Part shown: piece by piece, positions 7,431 through 15,233 of the stretch
How the letters are laid out: the number at the start of each line of letters is the position of its first letter
Numbering within the stretch: position 1 is the first letter of the stretch
Assembly: GCF_023149135.1 (NCBI RefSeq)
Contig: NZ_JAIWJX010000002.1
Location: forward strand, 1,178,001-1,242,000
Origin: Fictibacillus marinisediminis
GTDB lineage: Bacteria; Bacillota; Bacilli; Bacillales; Fictibacillaceae
Direction: 5' to 3'
Length of the DNA: 64,000 nt
Made by a program: the position numbers and the translations under genes
Notes under the pieces: generated by a model
Seen by the model: the letters and a program-made list of their open reading frames with translations, nothing else
Told to the model about the DNA's origin: nothing
The model's database searches: none

Positions 7431-7496
7431 GCGGTTAATCAGAATAAAAGAATACTTTTTCGATAAAAAAAGTTACACTTGGAGTGGAGGGATTGT

Positions 7497-8408
7497 ATGG
7501 ATAAACCAGTATCATACACGATCGAGGAAGTATCCGCATTGTTAAAAGTTTCTAAGCTTACTATTTATGATCTTATTAAAAAAGGTAAGATTACAGCTTT
7601 CAGGGTCGGAAGGCAAATGAGGATTGACCATGAAGATCTTGTGGCGTATAAAGCAGGGAGCAGAACGGTAAAATCTTATTCCGAGAAAGCAGTACCTGCG
7701 CTTAATTCGCATCAAACAGTAATCAGCGGCCAGGATATCGTGCTGGACTTGCTCAGCAAGCACTTGGAGCCTAAATTAAGAACACCTCCTTTAAGGCTGT
7801 ATATGGGAAGCTTGAATAGTTTAATGTCGATGTATCATGGAGAGTGTAATCTTGTCAGTGTCCATCTGTATGATGGAGAGACCGGGCAATACAATGTGCC
7901 TTATGTAAAACGGATGCTGGTCAGCCAGCCTTTTGCGCTGATTAACCTAGTTTGCCGGAATGCAGGAATCTATGTGAGGAAGGGAAATCCTCTTCAAATC
8001 AAAACTTGGAGGGATTTGGCCAAGCCCGTTGTTACGATCGTCAACCGGGAAAAAGGTTCGGGGGCGCGGGTGCTGCTTGATGAGCAATTGCGGCTTCATC
8101 AAATTTCACATGAAAACCTTAAAGGCTATGAAACAGAAGTAACCAATCATCTATCTGTCGCCTCAGCGGTGGCCAGCGGACAAGCTGATGCAGGCATAGG
8201 CATTGAGAACGTGGCAAAGATGGCAGAAGTTGATTTTATACCGATGATTCAAGAACAATATGATCTTGTTATTTTAAAAACAAATGAAAATAATAACTTG
8301 CTTCATCATGTAATGAACACTTTATCCTCTTCGGATTTTAAATCACAGTTAAGCCAGCTGAAAGGCTATGATCTGCATCTTACCGGGCAAATCATCTATG
8401 AAACATAA
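7497..8408 (+). CDS. HTH regulator with a periplasmic-binding-protein-like sensor domain (YvgK-like)
   Basis: The 303-residue protein has an excisionase/MerR-like helix-turn-helix (about 5-52: YTIEEVSALLKVSKLTIYDLIKKGKITAFRVGRQ) joined to a PBP-like domain (about 90-300), with LRLYMGSLNSLMSMYHGECNLVSVHLYDGETGQYN and IVNREKGSGARVLLDEQL. This HTH-PBP architecture is that of B. subtilis YvgK, encoded beside the ModA-like YvgL. It is thought to sense molybdate or tungstate directly and replaces ModE. ATG 7497 has GGAGG 6 nt upstream. The divergent modA and the repeat array at 7391-7430 suggest autoregulation plus control of modA. Confidence 0.8.
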   Translation: MDKPVSYTIEEVSALLKVSKLTIYDLIKKGKITAFRVGRQMRIDHEDLVAYKAGSRTVKSYSEKAVPALNSHQTVISGQDIVLDLLSKHLEPKLRTPPLRLYMGSLNSLMSMYHGECNLVSVHLYDGETGQYNVPYVKRMLVSQPFALINLVCRNAGIYVRKGNPLQIKTWRDLAKPVVTIVNREKGSGARVLLDEQLRLHQISHENLKGYETEVTNHLSVASAVASGQADAGIGIENVAKMAEVDFIPMIQEQYDLVILKTNENNNLLHHVMNTLSSSDFKSQLSQLKGYDLHLTGQIIYET

Positions 8409-8411
8409 GCG

Positions 8412-8446
8412 AAACCAGATTCAGTTCTTTAGAATCTGGTTTTTTC
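8412..8446 (+). terminator. terminator after the molybdate regulator
   Basis: Stem AAACCAGATTC/GAATCTGGTTT with a 9-nt loop and a T-rich tail. Confidence 0.9.
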
Positions 8447-8479
8447 TTTTATCAATTTTAAGGAAGAGTAAGTTTCTCC

Positions 8480-8694
8480 TTCTAAACTGGCTGTAAGGTT
8501 GCTTCGGACACTGCAGGGGCCGAGGGGCCGCGGAAGCCAGAAGGTGACCGACTGGATCAAGAATAACTGTGAAAAGGTGCCATCGAGTGAATGGAGTTCG
8601 AATAAAGAAGAGAAAGGAAATCTGCTGTCAAAGCCAAGCCCTCTATGTATACAAAGGATAACTGCAGCGGCTCTTAATTGGAGCCGCTTTTTTT
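8480..8694 (+). ncRNA. GC-rich structured intergenic segment ending in a terminator (candidate RNA)
   Basis: In the 8447-8857 gap, 8485-8550 is strikingly GC-rich (GCTTCGGACACTGCAGGGGC, then a repeated GGGGCC) compared with its AT-rich surroundings. Complementary pieces CTGGCT/AGCCAG and GCTTC/GAAGC could form alternative stems. The stretch ends in a real terminator, AGCGGCTC/GAGCCGCT plus seven T (8666-8694). No ORF here has a ribosome binding site, although the frame from TTG 8499 reads in a protein-like way (VTDWIKNNCEKVPSSEW). An sRNA or cis-acting RNA is my preferred reading. No Rfam family was assigned by eye. Confidence 0.4.
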
Positions 8695-8857
8695 CCTTTT
8701 TGTAGGATGTTGAGAAACTTTCAGCCAGATGGCCTTGAGAGCTGTTTGTTTTTCATAATATTTCTCAACCTGTTAAATGCTGTTTTTGCTACTATTGGAT
8801 TATTTTTTGATTTAAGATGATGGTTAAGAAGATTTTAATAAATCAGGAGTGAATGGC

Positions 8858-9040
8858 ATGAGTCCAGCGTTAAACAGGGAATTACTAGAGTTGATTGAGA
8901 ATAAGCGAACAGAAATGGTGCTTTCAGCAATGGAGAAAGGGTTTCATAGTGAGGAGACCATCTTCCGAGGAAATGAACTGAATGAACTATTAAACTGTTA
9001 TCATAAGCTGCTTTCTATTCATTCCACGGACAGAATCTAG
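8858..9040 (+). CDS. Spo0E-like small protein with a degenerate signature
   Basis: The 60-residue, two-helix protein (LNRELLELIENKRTEMVLSAMEKGFHSEETIF, then NELNELLNCYHKLLS) fits the Spo0E aspartyl-phosphate phosphatase family, which removes phosphate from Spo0A~P and delays sporulation. The family signature S-x-E-L-D reads G-N-E-L-N here, so both the serine and the catalytically important aspartate are replaced. The start is ATG 8858 with CAGGAG at 8844-8849. It precedes an HTH-TPR regulator on the same strand. It may be inactive or act as a decoy. Confidence 0.6.
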   Translation: MSPALNRELLELIENKRTEMVLSAMEKGFHSEETIFRGNELNELLNCYHKLLSIHSTDRI

Positions 9041-9228
9041 CGATTTGGCCCTGTTTAAAATACTTCCTTATCCAATTAATTGTCTCTCTTATCCTATTCC
9101 ACTCTCTTACACTGCACATCCTTCTTTACCAAACACTCTCCTGCATATATGTAGATAGGGAAACTTAGGGTAAAATCTTTAGCAGAGAAATATTTTCTGT
9201 CTTTAATGATATGAGGGGGAGGCAGCAC

Positions 9229-10479
9229 GTGATTGACGGTAAAAAAATTTACTTTTACAGAATTAAAAAAGGCTTAACCCAAAAAGCTGCCTGTGAAGGA
9301 ATCTGTTCGGTTTCATACTTAAGCAAAATTGAAAACAACAGCATTACAGCAAGCCCTGAAATTCTACAGTTATTATGCGAACGGTTAGACATCGAAACTT
9401 CTCATATTAGCGAGGAGTTCATCAATAATTTAAAGAAAGAAATTTATGAATGGTATCAGGATATTAAGTACAGGAACGAAGAAGATGTTCACCGGAAATT
9501 TGAGGAACTGCAAACCCAGATGGCCCATGTGGATGACTTAGGTCTTGTTAACCTGTTTCAAATTTTTTCAGTACGATATTTCATTTATAAAAATGACCTG
9601 GAGAAGGCAAAGGAACTGCTTGATAAGCTGACTGAAGTGAAAAAGACGTATACCACTGAAATGGAGTTTTATATTTTTCAGTTTACAGCTCATTATGAAT
9701 ATTTGCTGGATAATCATAAATCTGCTTTATATTTCTATAAAAAGGCTTATTTTTTATCAAGTAAGCTTAGCATTCAAGATCCTGATTTAATCTATCAATT
9801 AGCGAATATTACCGGCCGGTTAGGATATTTTTCTCAATCTCATTTTTATGCGAAAACAGCGCTGGAGGCATTCAACGCAGAAGCCAATTATGCCAAAAGC
9901 ATTGATTGTCATATTATACTTGGCGTTACATATAGCCGATTAAAGGACTTTGAGTCGGCGAAATCTCATTATCTTGTCGCATTGAATGCAGCTACTTTTA
10001 ACCCGGCATTAAAAATCATGCTGCCAAACATTCTTCACAACATGGGCCATTCCTATTTTCAAGCAGAACAGTATGACGAAGCCCTATCCGTTTTAAAGGA
10101 AAGCCTGCGAAAGAAAAAGGGGATCAACACGGCAATAACCATTGGCTTAATTGCCCATAATTATTATATGAAAGATGATGTGAAGGAAGCGAAGCAATGG
10201 ATCAGAAAAGGAATAAAAATTACAGGTGAAGAAAATATTACTGCTGGCTATATCCGGTTAAAGATACTGGAATTCAAACTTCTTAAACTGGAGCAAACCG
10301 AGGAATATCGTAAGTTTATTGAAGAGAAGGCCATTCCATTTTTAGAAAAAAAGCAAGACCGTTTGCTTCTGATTGAAATGTATGAGGAACTGGCTATCTA
10401 CTATTCCAACAAGTTTTCTTATAAAAACGCCAATCATTATTATGAAAAACTTAATCAGTTATACAAAGAGTCTTTATAG
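9229..10479 (+). CDS. HTH-TPR transcriptional regulator (RNPP/NprR-PlcR-like)
   Basis: An N-terminal Xre-type HTH (about 1-58: IYFYRIKKGLTQKAACEGIC, VSYLSKIENNSITASPEIL) is followed by about 340 residues of helical repeats, including recognisable TPR units such as SALYFYKKAYFLSS, AKSHYLVALNAA and EALSVLKESLRKKK. This layout is that of PlcR/NprR-type regulators, whose TPR groove binds a short secreted peptide. GTG 9229 is preferred because GGGGGAGG (9215-9222) is well placed. ATG 9211 has no site. No small secreted-peptide ORF is visible on either side, so the ligand may be encoded elsewhere or the protein may be peptide-independent. Confidence 0.75.
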   Translation: MIDGKKIYFYRIKKGLTQKAACEGICSVSYLSKIENNSITASPEILQLLCERLDIETSHISEEFINNLKKEIYEWYQDIKYRNEEDVHRKFEELQTQMAHVDDLGLVNLFQIFSVRYFIYKNDLEKAKELLDKLTEVKKTYTTEMEFYIFQFTAHYEYLLDNHKSALYFYKKAYFLSSKLSIQDPDLIYQLANITGRLGYFSQSHFYAKTALEAFNAEANYAKSIDCHIILGVTYSRLKDFESAKSHYLVALNAATFNPALKIMLPNILHNMGHSYFQAEQYDEALSVLKESLRKKKGINTAITIGLIAHNYYMKDDVKEAKQWIRKGIKITGEENITAGYIRLKILEFKLLKLEQTEEYRKFIEEKAIPFLEKKQDRLLLIEMYEELAIYYSNKFSYKNANHYYEKLNQLYKESL

Positions 10480-10487
10480 ATGAGAGA

Positions 10488-10523
10488 GGAGAAAAAATGT
10501 AGTCTTATTTTTTCTCCTTTTTA
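10488..10523 (+). terminator. terminator of the HTH-TPR gene
   Basis: An 11-bp stem GGAGAAAAAAT/ATTTTTTCTCC with an 8-nt loop and T-tail, immediately after the stop codon. Confidence 0.85.
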
Positions 10524-10525
10524 TA

Positions 10526-11185
10526 TTACACAGACAATCTGGGGCTCACTTTTGAAGATCTTTTTTTGTGCAAATACCACTCCGCCAGTCCTAGATTCAA
10601 AATCATCGACAAAAAGACAGCAAGCGGAAACCCAAGAGCAAAACTTGTACCTGCAACGAATGTAAGTAGGGGCAGAAAAATCCGGAACGTGATAAAAACG
10701 AGGGTAACTGCATAGCTGCGAATCATCCATTCCTGGTGGCTGTTGATTTTCCGTTCCCTAATCCTTTTCAACCCTACAAAGGCAGTAATGAACCAGGCGG
10801 CATCAAGGCATAAGAAACCAATCGTCGATCCCATTCCGCCGGTGGCATAAAACGCAAGGTAAATACCGGCAGGGACACTGAGAAAAATGGAAGACACATA
10901 AATTCTTCCAATGATTCTGTGGATAGAAATCTTCTTTCGGCTCGCTTTTAAAAATTGAAATGGTCCAGCTGCTAAAGCGATAGCGCCGGTTGCTATATGA
11001 ATAAAGAAAAAAACCTGCCACTGGCTGTAGGGAAATCCAGGATCCTCAAGTTTTCCTGATACAATGCCCGACTGTTTGGGCCCGTACACAATGTACTGAA
11101 TAACGATATAACCAATAAATAGAGCTACAACCAGATAAGAGAGCAACGCTTTGTAATTCATGCCCTTACGAACGCCCACATCCAT
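10526..11185 (-). CDS. DUF2306 integral membrane protein
   Basis: The 219-residue protein has about six hydrophobic segments and the DUF2306 landmarks: FFIHIATGAIALAAGPFQF, HRIIGRIYV, the GLKRIRERKINSHQEWMIRSYAVTL signature (His plus MIRSYA) and a terminal AEWYLHKK. The histidines at the membrane edge suggest haem or metal binding, as in some related families, but the biochemical function is unknown. ATG 11185 sits very close to a GGGGG run. A GTG two codons in (VGVRKG) is the likely alternative start. It is convergent with the HTH-TPR gene. Confidence 0.75.
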   Translation of the reverse strand: MDVGVRKGMNYKALLSYLVVALFIGYIVIQYIVYGPKQSGIVSGKLEDPGFPYSQWQVFFFIHIATGAIALAAGPFQFLKASRKKISIHRIIGRIYVSSIFLSVPAGIYLAFYATGGMGSTIGFLCLDAAWFITAFVGLKRIRERKINSHQEWMIRSYAVTLVFITFRIFLPLLTFVAGTSFALGFPLAVFLSMILNLGLAEWYLHKKRSSKVSPRLSV

Positions 11186-11426
11186 TCCCCCTTCAACTCA
11201 AGACACTCACCCTTAAATTATAGTGCAGGAAAAGGATTTTAAAAACATATTTTGAAAAATAAGTAAAATAAAATAGAGTGGCAAGAATAAGAATCTTTTT
11301 AATGATTTTCACTTCTTCACAAACTATTTCCTAAATATTACCATAAATTATATGAAGTAAGATCAAAAAAATGGTAAATTCAGTTAATTTTTTGAAGCTC
11401 GCCCCTGTTCATGATTAATCCATAAG

Positions 11427-11460
11427 AAAAGCATTCTGATTGTGACTTCAGAATGCTTTT
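11427..11460 (-). terminator. terminator of the cupredoxin-like gene
   Basis: A 13-bp perfect stem AAAAGCATTCTGA/TCAGAATGCTTTT with an 8-nt loop. The remaining 11186-11426 gap is AT-rich with no ORF or site that I can support. Confidence 0.85.
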
Positions 11461-11470
11461 TGCATGAAGA

Positions 11471-11917
11471 TTAATCAACAACAAGATAGGCGATCATGGG
11501 ACCGTTGTGTGAGATATCAGCATGAGTCTTGCAGATCAGACGGTAAATGCCTTCTTTTTTAAAACGCAGGTGCAGAACCGTTTCTTTCCCTTTAATGACA
11601 TTTCCTTTAACATTCGTTCCTTCAATGTAAAACGGATGTTCTTTGCCATTCACTCCATAGATGCTTAAGGTCACTGGCTGATTGTGAGGGATATGGATGG
11701 TTCCGGGGTCCCAGCGGTAAGCTTCGATTTCCTTGCCATTATCAAGCTTGGACTTAAATTCTCCAGTGACCATGTTGATCACAATTCTTTTTGATGCCGC
11801 TGGGGAACCAGCTGTCTGGACCGCTTCCGGCTTTACAACGTACCATGTACCGAGCCCGATACCAATACATAAAATAATGGCAAGTATCCATTTCCTTGGA
11901 ACATACAGCACTTTCAA
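11471..11917 (-). CDS. membrane-anchored cupredoxin-domain protein
   Basis: The 148-residue protein has an N-terminal membrane anchor (about 8-28, WILAIILCIGIGLGTWYVV) and an extracellular cupredoxin-like beta-domain. Ligand-type residues are visible as NGKEHPFYIEG (His) and YRLICKTHADISHNGPM (Cys-x-x-His and Met), consistent with a copper site like CuA or type I. A role in periplasm-side electron transfer or copper handling is inferred. TTG 11917 is chosen as the start because GGAGG is 8 nt upstream. The ATG at 11932 overlaps the binding site. Confidence 0.7.
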   Translation of the reverse strand: MKVLYVPRKWILAIILCIGIGLGTWYVVKPEAVQTAGSPAASKRIVINMVTGEFKSKLDNGKEIEAYRWDPGTIHIPHNQPVTLSIYGVNGKEHPFYIEGTNVKGNVIKGKETVLHLRFKKEGIYRLICKTHADISHNGPMIAYLVVD

Positions 11918-12129
11918 ACATTCCACCTCCATTAGCTTGTCTTTTAAACTATATGTAGAGTAGGCGGATAAGTTGTTTTTAAATGCAAAAAAATTTTGTT
12001 GGAGAGTCTTTTTGGAGAAAGTAGATGCTGTGGAAAGGTGTAAATACAGCTGAATTGCAGTTCGTATGAGATATTAATGCTGTTTTGTTCACTATAAGGA
12101 TTTGAAAGGTTTCAACCGAATCATTCCTC

Positions 12130-12163
12130 AAAAAAAGGAGTGACTCAATTCAAGTCACCCCTT
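12130..12163 (-). terminator. terminator of the SurA-like lipoprotein gene
   Basis: Minus-strand stem AAGGGGTGACT/AGTCACTCCTT followed by T-run. The rest of the 11933-12130 gap holds nothing I can support. Confidence 0.85.
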
Positions 12164-12174
12164 CTCAAACCGTA

Positions 12175-12939
12175 TTAGATTTTAATATCAATTTTTGCGT
12201 TTTTCTTAAGAGATTTTACGTGGCTCATCAGTTTTTCCTGTTTCTTTTGCTGTTCGAGCTGCTGCTTAATCTGCGGTTTTACTTCTTCCAGTTTTGGAGG
12301 CTTTTGGCCTTTGCCTGTTCCCTGCTTGGCATACTGGTTGTAGTAATCCTGAATTTCTTTATCAGTTACTGTATCGGCAGGTACTTCTTTATCAATATAC
12401 TTTTGAGAAGTAATTCCCTCCGCGATCTGAGCTTTTAACTGAGATTCAGAAAGGTTAGCCTGTTTGAGAGCGGCGGTAAAATTTTTCTCGCCTTTATATT
12501 GTTTTTTTGTTTTTTCAAGCTGAGCATTTACTTCAGCTGAGGATGCTTTATAGCCTTTTTTCTTGGCATCCTGCATGATCAGCGACTGTCCGATCAAGCT
12601 TTCAATCGTTTGTTTCTTTATCTGTTTTGCCGCTTCTTTAGAAGAAGGGTCTTGTCCCATCTGCTGCATCTGCATTTGGGAGGAGGAAAGAGCCTGGTTG
12701 TAGTCTTTGCCTTTGATTTTTTCATTGTTTACTGTCGCAACAACTTTTTTATTTCCTACTTTTTGAGCTTCAAGTTTTTTCTGCATTTCTTTCATTTGTT
12801 TTTCTTGCTTTTTCTGAGCTTGGGACGTTTTCGCTTTATCGTTGTTGTCCGAAGCCTTTTTCTCTTTATCATTTGATCCACAAGCCGTTAATGCTACGGC
12901 AAGTAAACACACCATTAGTACCGAAATGATTTTTTTCAT
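12175..12939 (-). CDS. SurA N-terminal-domain lipoprotein (PrsA-like foldase lacking the PPIase domain)
   Basis: The 254-residue exported lipoprotein has signal and lipobox MKKIISVLMVCLLAVALTAC (Cys 20), a lysine/glutamine-rich linker, then the SurA/PrsA N-lobe: VVATVNNEKIKGKDYNQAL, KQTIESLIGQSLIMQDAKKKGY and LKAQIAEGITSQKYIDKEV. The C-terminus returns to the foldase lobe (LEEVKPQIKQQLEQQKKQEKLMSHVKSL). The parvulin rotamase domain present in PrsA is absent, so it is probably a chaperone acting at the outer face of the membrane. ATG 12939 is best spaced from AAAGGAG. It is a single gene with its own terminator. Confidence 0.75.
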   Translation of the reverse strand: MKKIISVLMVCLLAVALTACGSNDKEKKASDNNDKAKTSQAQKKQEKQMKEMQKKLEAQKVGNKKVVATVNNEKIKGKDYNQALSSSQMQMQQMGQDPSSKEAAKQIKKQTIESLIGQSLIMQDAKKKGYKASSAEVNAQLEKTKKQYKGEKNFTAALKQANLSESQLKAQIAEGITSQKYIDKEVPADTVTDKEIQDYYNQYAKQGTGKGQKPPKLEEVKPQIKQQLEQQKKQEKLMSHVKSLKKNAKIDIKI

Positions 12940-13020
12940 CATTCCACTCCTTTCAAAACATCCTTGGTGCGCATTATAACGGATATAAGCCAAAAAGGGA
13001 AATCAAAGGGTGTTAGTCAG

Positions 13021-13058
13021 AAAAAAAGAAAAACTCACACATTTTCATGTGTGAGTTT
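13021..13058 (-). terminator. terminator of the permease gene
   Basis: A 12-bp perfect stem AAACTCACACAT/ATGTGTGAGTTT with a 4-nt loop. On the minus strand it runs into TTCTTTTTTT. Confidence 0.9.
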
Positions 13059-13069
13059 CTCCATACGGA

Positions 13070-14473
13070 TCAGATGATAAACATAGCGACGATGGTCGTT
13101 ACTACGAGACCGATGACAACCGGCAAAAGATTTCTCCTGGCCAGTTCAAAAGGATCAACTCCGCAAATAGCCGCAGCGGGTATCAGCGCCCACGGAATCA
13201 AGGTGCCGCCCCCTACCCAGATGGCTGCAATCTGCCCTAAAGCAGTAAGCACAGCTGCTCCTGCTCCAATGGAATGAGCAAACAAAGCGGCTATTGAACC
13301 AGCAAGCGATATACCAGAAAAACCAGAGCCGTCAAGACCGGTGATAGCACCCACTACGGTAAGCGTAACGGCACCAACCTCTTTGCTTAATGGCACAACA
13401 GAAGCAAGAGAGACGCCTAAGTCGTTGACGATGCCGTGAGAGTGTTTTGGCAGAAAATCACCGATGATTTTTATAAAACCAGCATCTCCCAAGTAAAAGA
13501 AGGCAGCGATCGGAATGACCGGGCCAAATACTTTAAAACCGAACTGAAAGCCTTCAATCAAGTAGCTTGTTGTTTTTTCAAGCCCTTCATTTTTGTGGCT
13601 CGCCATGGTGATGAGCAGAAGAATGAATACGGAAGTTCCACCGATCAGTGCGGTCGCATCGCCGCCTTGAAGTTTAAGAATGTACATGGCGGCAACATCA
13701 AGAGCAAACAACAGAGGAATCAGCAAAGCAAACAAGCGTTTTTGGCCATCAGAAAGAAGGTTTATATGGCTCTGAGGCAGTTCTTTTGGCTCGGCTGCGG
13801 TTGAAAGTCCAGTAGCTGCCGTTAATTTTCCGGATTTTAAGTCGCGTTTTAAAAAGTAGAAAGCAGCTAGTGTCGTCACAACTCCCATCACCGCCACAAG
13901 AGGAATGCTGGCATGAATGACCTGGCTGACCGGGAGTCCGGCAGCATCGGCTGTCAGTTTGGGAGCGGCCTGGATGACATAATCACCAGACAATGCAATT
14001 CCATGGCCGAAGAGGTTCATCGCCATCGCCACACCGAGAGCGGGGAGCCCGGCACGTATTGCGACAGGAAGCAGGACGGCTCCCATCAAGGCTACTGCAG
14101 GAGAAGGCCAGAAAAACCAGGAGATGATCATCATGAGAACCCCAATCGTCCAGTAGGCGAGAGCGGGAGTCCGTATCAGCTTTGAAAACGGGGAGATCAT
14201 GACATCATTAATCCCTGTAGCCGTCAGCGTTTTGCTCATCGCCACGATAATCGAGATGACCAGGATAGTAGAGAGCAGCTCAGTGATTGCATAAGCAAAG
14301 CTGTTGAAGATGCTGCTGACGGAAGCACTTAACGAGCCTGTAGCTGTTATGGCAATTAGGAAGATCCCGATGATACAGACAAGGGTCGTATCCCGTCTTA
14401 ATACCATAAAGCCGATAATCAAAAAGATGAACACGACATAAATCCAATGAAGCGCTGTAAGTTCAACGCCCAT
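13070..14473 (-). CDS. 12-13 TM permease, ion-transporter (IT) superfamily-like, substrate unknown
   Basis: The 467-residue integral membrane protein has many hydrophobic spans and two internally similar halves with re-entrant-like glycine-rich loops (SWFFWPSPAVALMGAVLLPVA, and GQIAAIWVGGGTLIPWALIP near the C-terminus). This resembles IT-superfamily carriers such as GntP, CitMHS or DcuC, which exchange organic anions. I cannot name the substrate. ATG 14473 has AAGGGAGAG upstream. Extending to ATG 14584 would add 37 residues without support. It is transcribed alone, downstream of the dedA terminator. Confidence 0.55.
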   Translation of the reverse strand: MGVELTALHWIYVVFIFLIIGFMVLRRDTTLVCIIGIFLIAITATGSLSASVSSIFNSFAYAITELLSTILVISIIVAMSKTLTATGINDVMISPFSKLIRTPALAYWTIGVLMMIISWFFWPSPAVALMGAVLLPVAIRAGLPALGVAMAMNLFGHGIALSGDYVIQAAPKLTADAAGLPVSQVIHASIPLVAVMGVVTTLAAFYFLKRDLKSGKLTAATGLSTAAEPKELPQSHINLLSDGQKRLFALLIPLLFALDVAAMYILKLQGGDATALIGGTSVFILLLITMASHKNEGLEKTTSYLIEGFQFGFKVFGPVIPIAAFFYLGDAGFIKIIGDFLPKHSHGIVNDLGVSLASVVPLSKEVGAVTLTVVGAITGLDGSGFSGISLAGSIAALFAHSIGAGAAVLTALGQIAAIWVGGGTLIPWALIPAAAICGVDPFELARRNLLPVVIGLVVTTIVAMFII

Positions 14474-14583
14474 TTTTTTCTCTCCCTTCATCGTTTCATA
14501 TTCCTTAAACGGGCTTATGCCCATGGTGGTGGTAATACAGAATATGTTTAGGTAAAGATATGGTGAGAAGGATTTATAAGACA

Positions 14584-14620
14584 AAAGCCCCAGCCCTGAT
14601 ATTTAAAGGGCTGAGGCTTC
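14584..14620 (-). terminator. terminator of the bcrC-dedA operon
   Basis: Minus-strand stem AAGCCTCAGCCCT/AGGGCTGGGGCTT (one mismatch) ending in TTTTG. Confidence 0.75.
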
Positions 14621-14647
14621 GAACTTAAATCGTTTTTCTTTTTTTAA

Positions 14648-15211
14648 TCACAAAAACAGCAAGCTGAATGCCATCAGCATCACAAGGATTACACTGAATT
14701 TTGACATATACATCTCTATGGATTTCCATTGGTTTCCGAGAAGGTATCCAAAGGTCAGGAACGTAATGGTCCAGATCAGGGCGCCTGTAAAAGCGAAAAA
14801 GGAGAATTTTCGGAACGAGTAACCATTTATGCCCGCAAGATATGCGGTCATATGTCTTACACCCGGTATAAAGTAACCGATAAACAAAAGGAAGGGACCG
14901 TATTTATCATAAAGTTTTTTTGCTGTATCGATTTTATCCTCAGTAAGATGAAGCTTTGGGCCGAATTTCTTTAAAAACGGTAAACCTAATTTAACGCCTA
15001 AAAGATAGCTGATGGATATTCCTGCAGCCGATCCAGCCCATGCACTGAGTAAAGCTGGAATGTAGGCCATCTCACCTTTAAAGATATGATATCCAATAAA
15101 AGTGAGGAACAGCTCGTCAGGTACAGGAAGTCCTACAATTCCTCCAATCAAAGCCATAATAATCCCGAAATAACCAAAATGTGCAAGAAGATAACTGATG
15201 TGCTGTTCCAT
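14648..15211 (-). CDS. DedA family membrane protein (UptA-type candidate)
   Basis: The 187-residue protein has the DedA/VTT-domain signatures: FGYFGIIMALIGGIVGLPVPDELFLTFIGY (about 12-41), the GSAAGISISYLLG loop, the GPFLLFIGYFIPGVRHMTAYLAGINGYSFRKF motif with conserved R and G, and a final TM. DedA proteins include UptA, which returns undecaprenyl phosphate across the membrane. It lies 22 bp downstream of a bcrC-type undecaprenyl-diphosphatase gene in the same operon, which makes a lipid-carrier recycling role plausible here. The shared terminator is at 14584-14620. Confidence 0.85.
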   Translation of the reverse strand: MEQHISYLLAHFGYFGIIMALIGGIVGLPVPDELFLTFIGYHIFKGEMAYIPALLSAWAGSAAGISISYLLGVKLGLPFLKKFGPKLHLTEDKIDTAKKLYDKYGPFLLFIGYFIPGVRHMTAYLAGINGYSFRKFSFFAFTGALIWTITFLTFGYLLGNQWKSIEMYMSKFSVILVMLMAFSLLFL

Positions 15212-15233
15212 GTGTGATCACTTCCACAATAGG

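Noticed and set aside
8530..8556. Similarity of AAGCCAGAAGGTGACCG to a cobalamin (B12) box
   Set aside because: The other conserved cobalamin riboswitch elements are missing and no B12-related gene follows.
8499..8705. 68-codon ORF in the GC-rich segment as a protein gene
   Set aside because: There is no ribosome binding site before the TTG, and the frame runs through the terminator hairpin. A structured RNA fits better, though this stays open.
10480..10665. ORF directly after the HTH-TPR gene as a PapR/NprX-like signalling peptide
   Set aside because: Its first codons form the terminator stem and it has no signal peptide or peptide-pheromone features.
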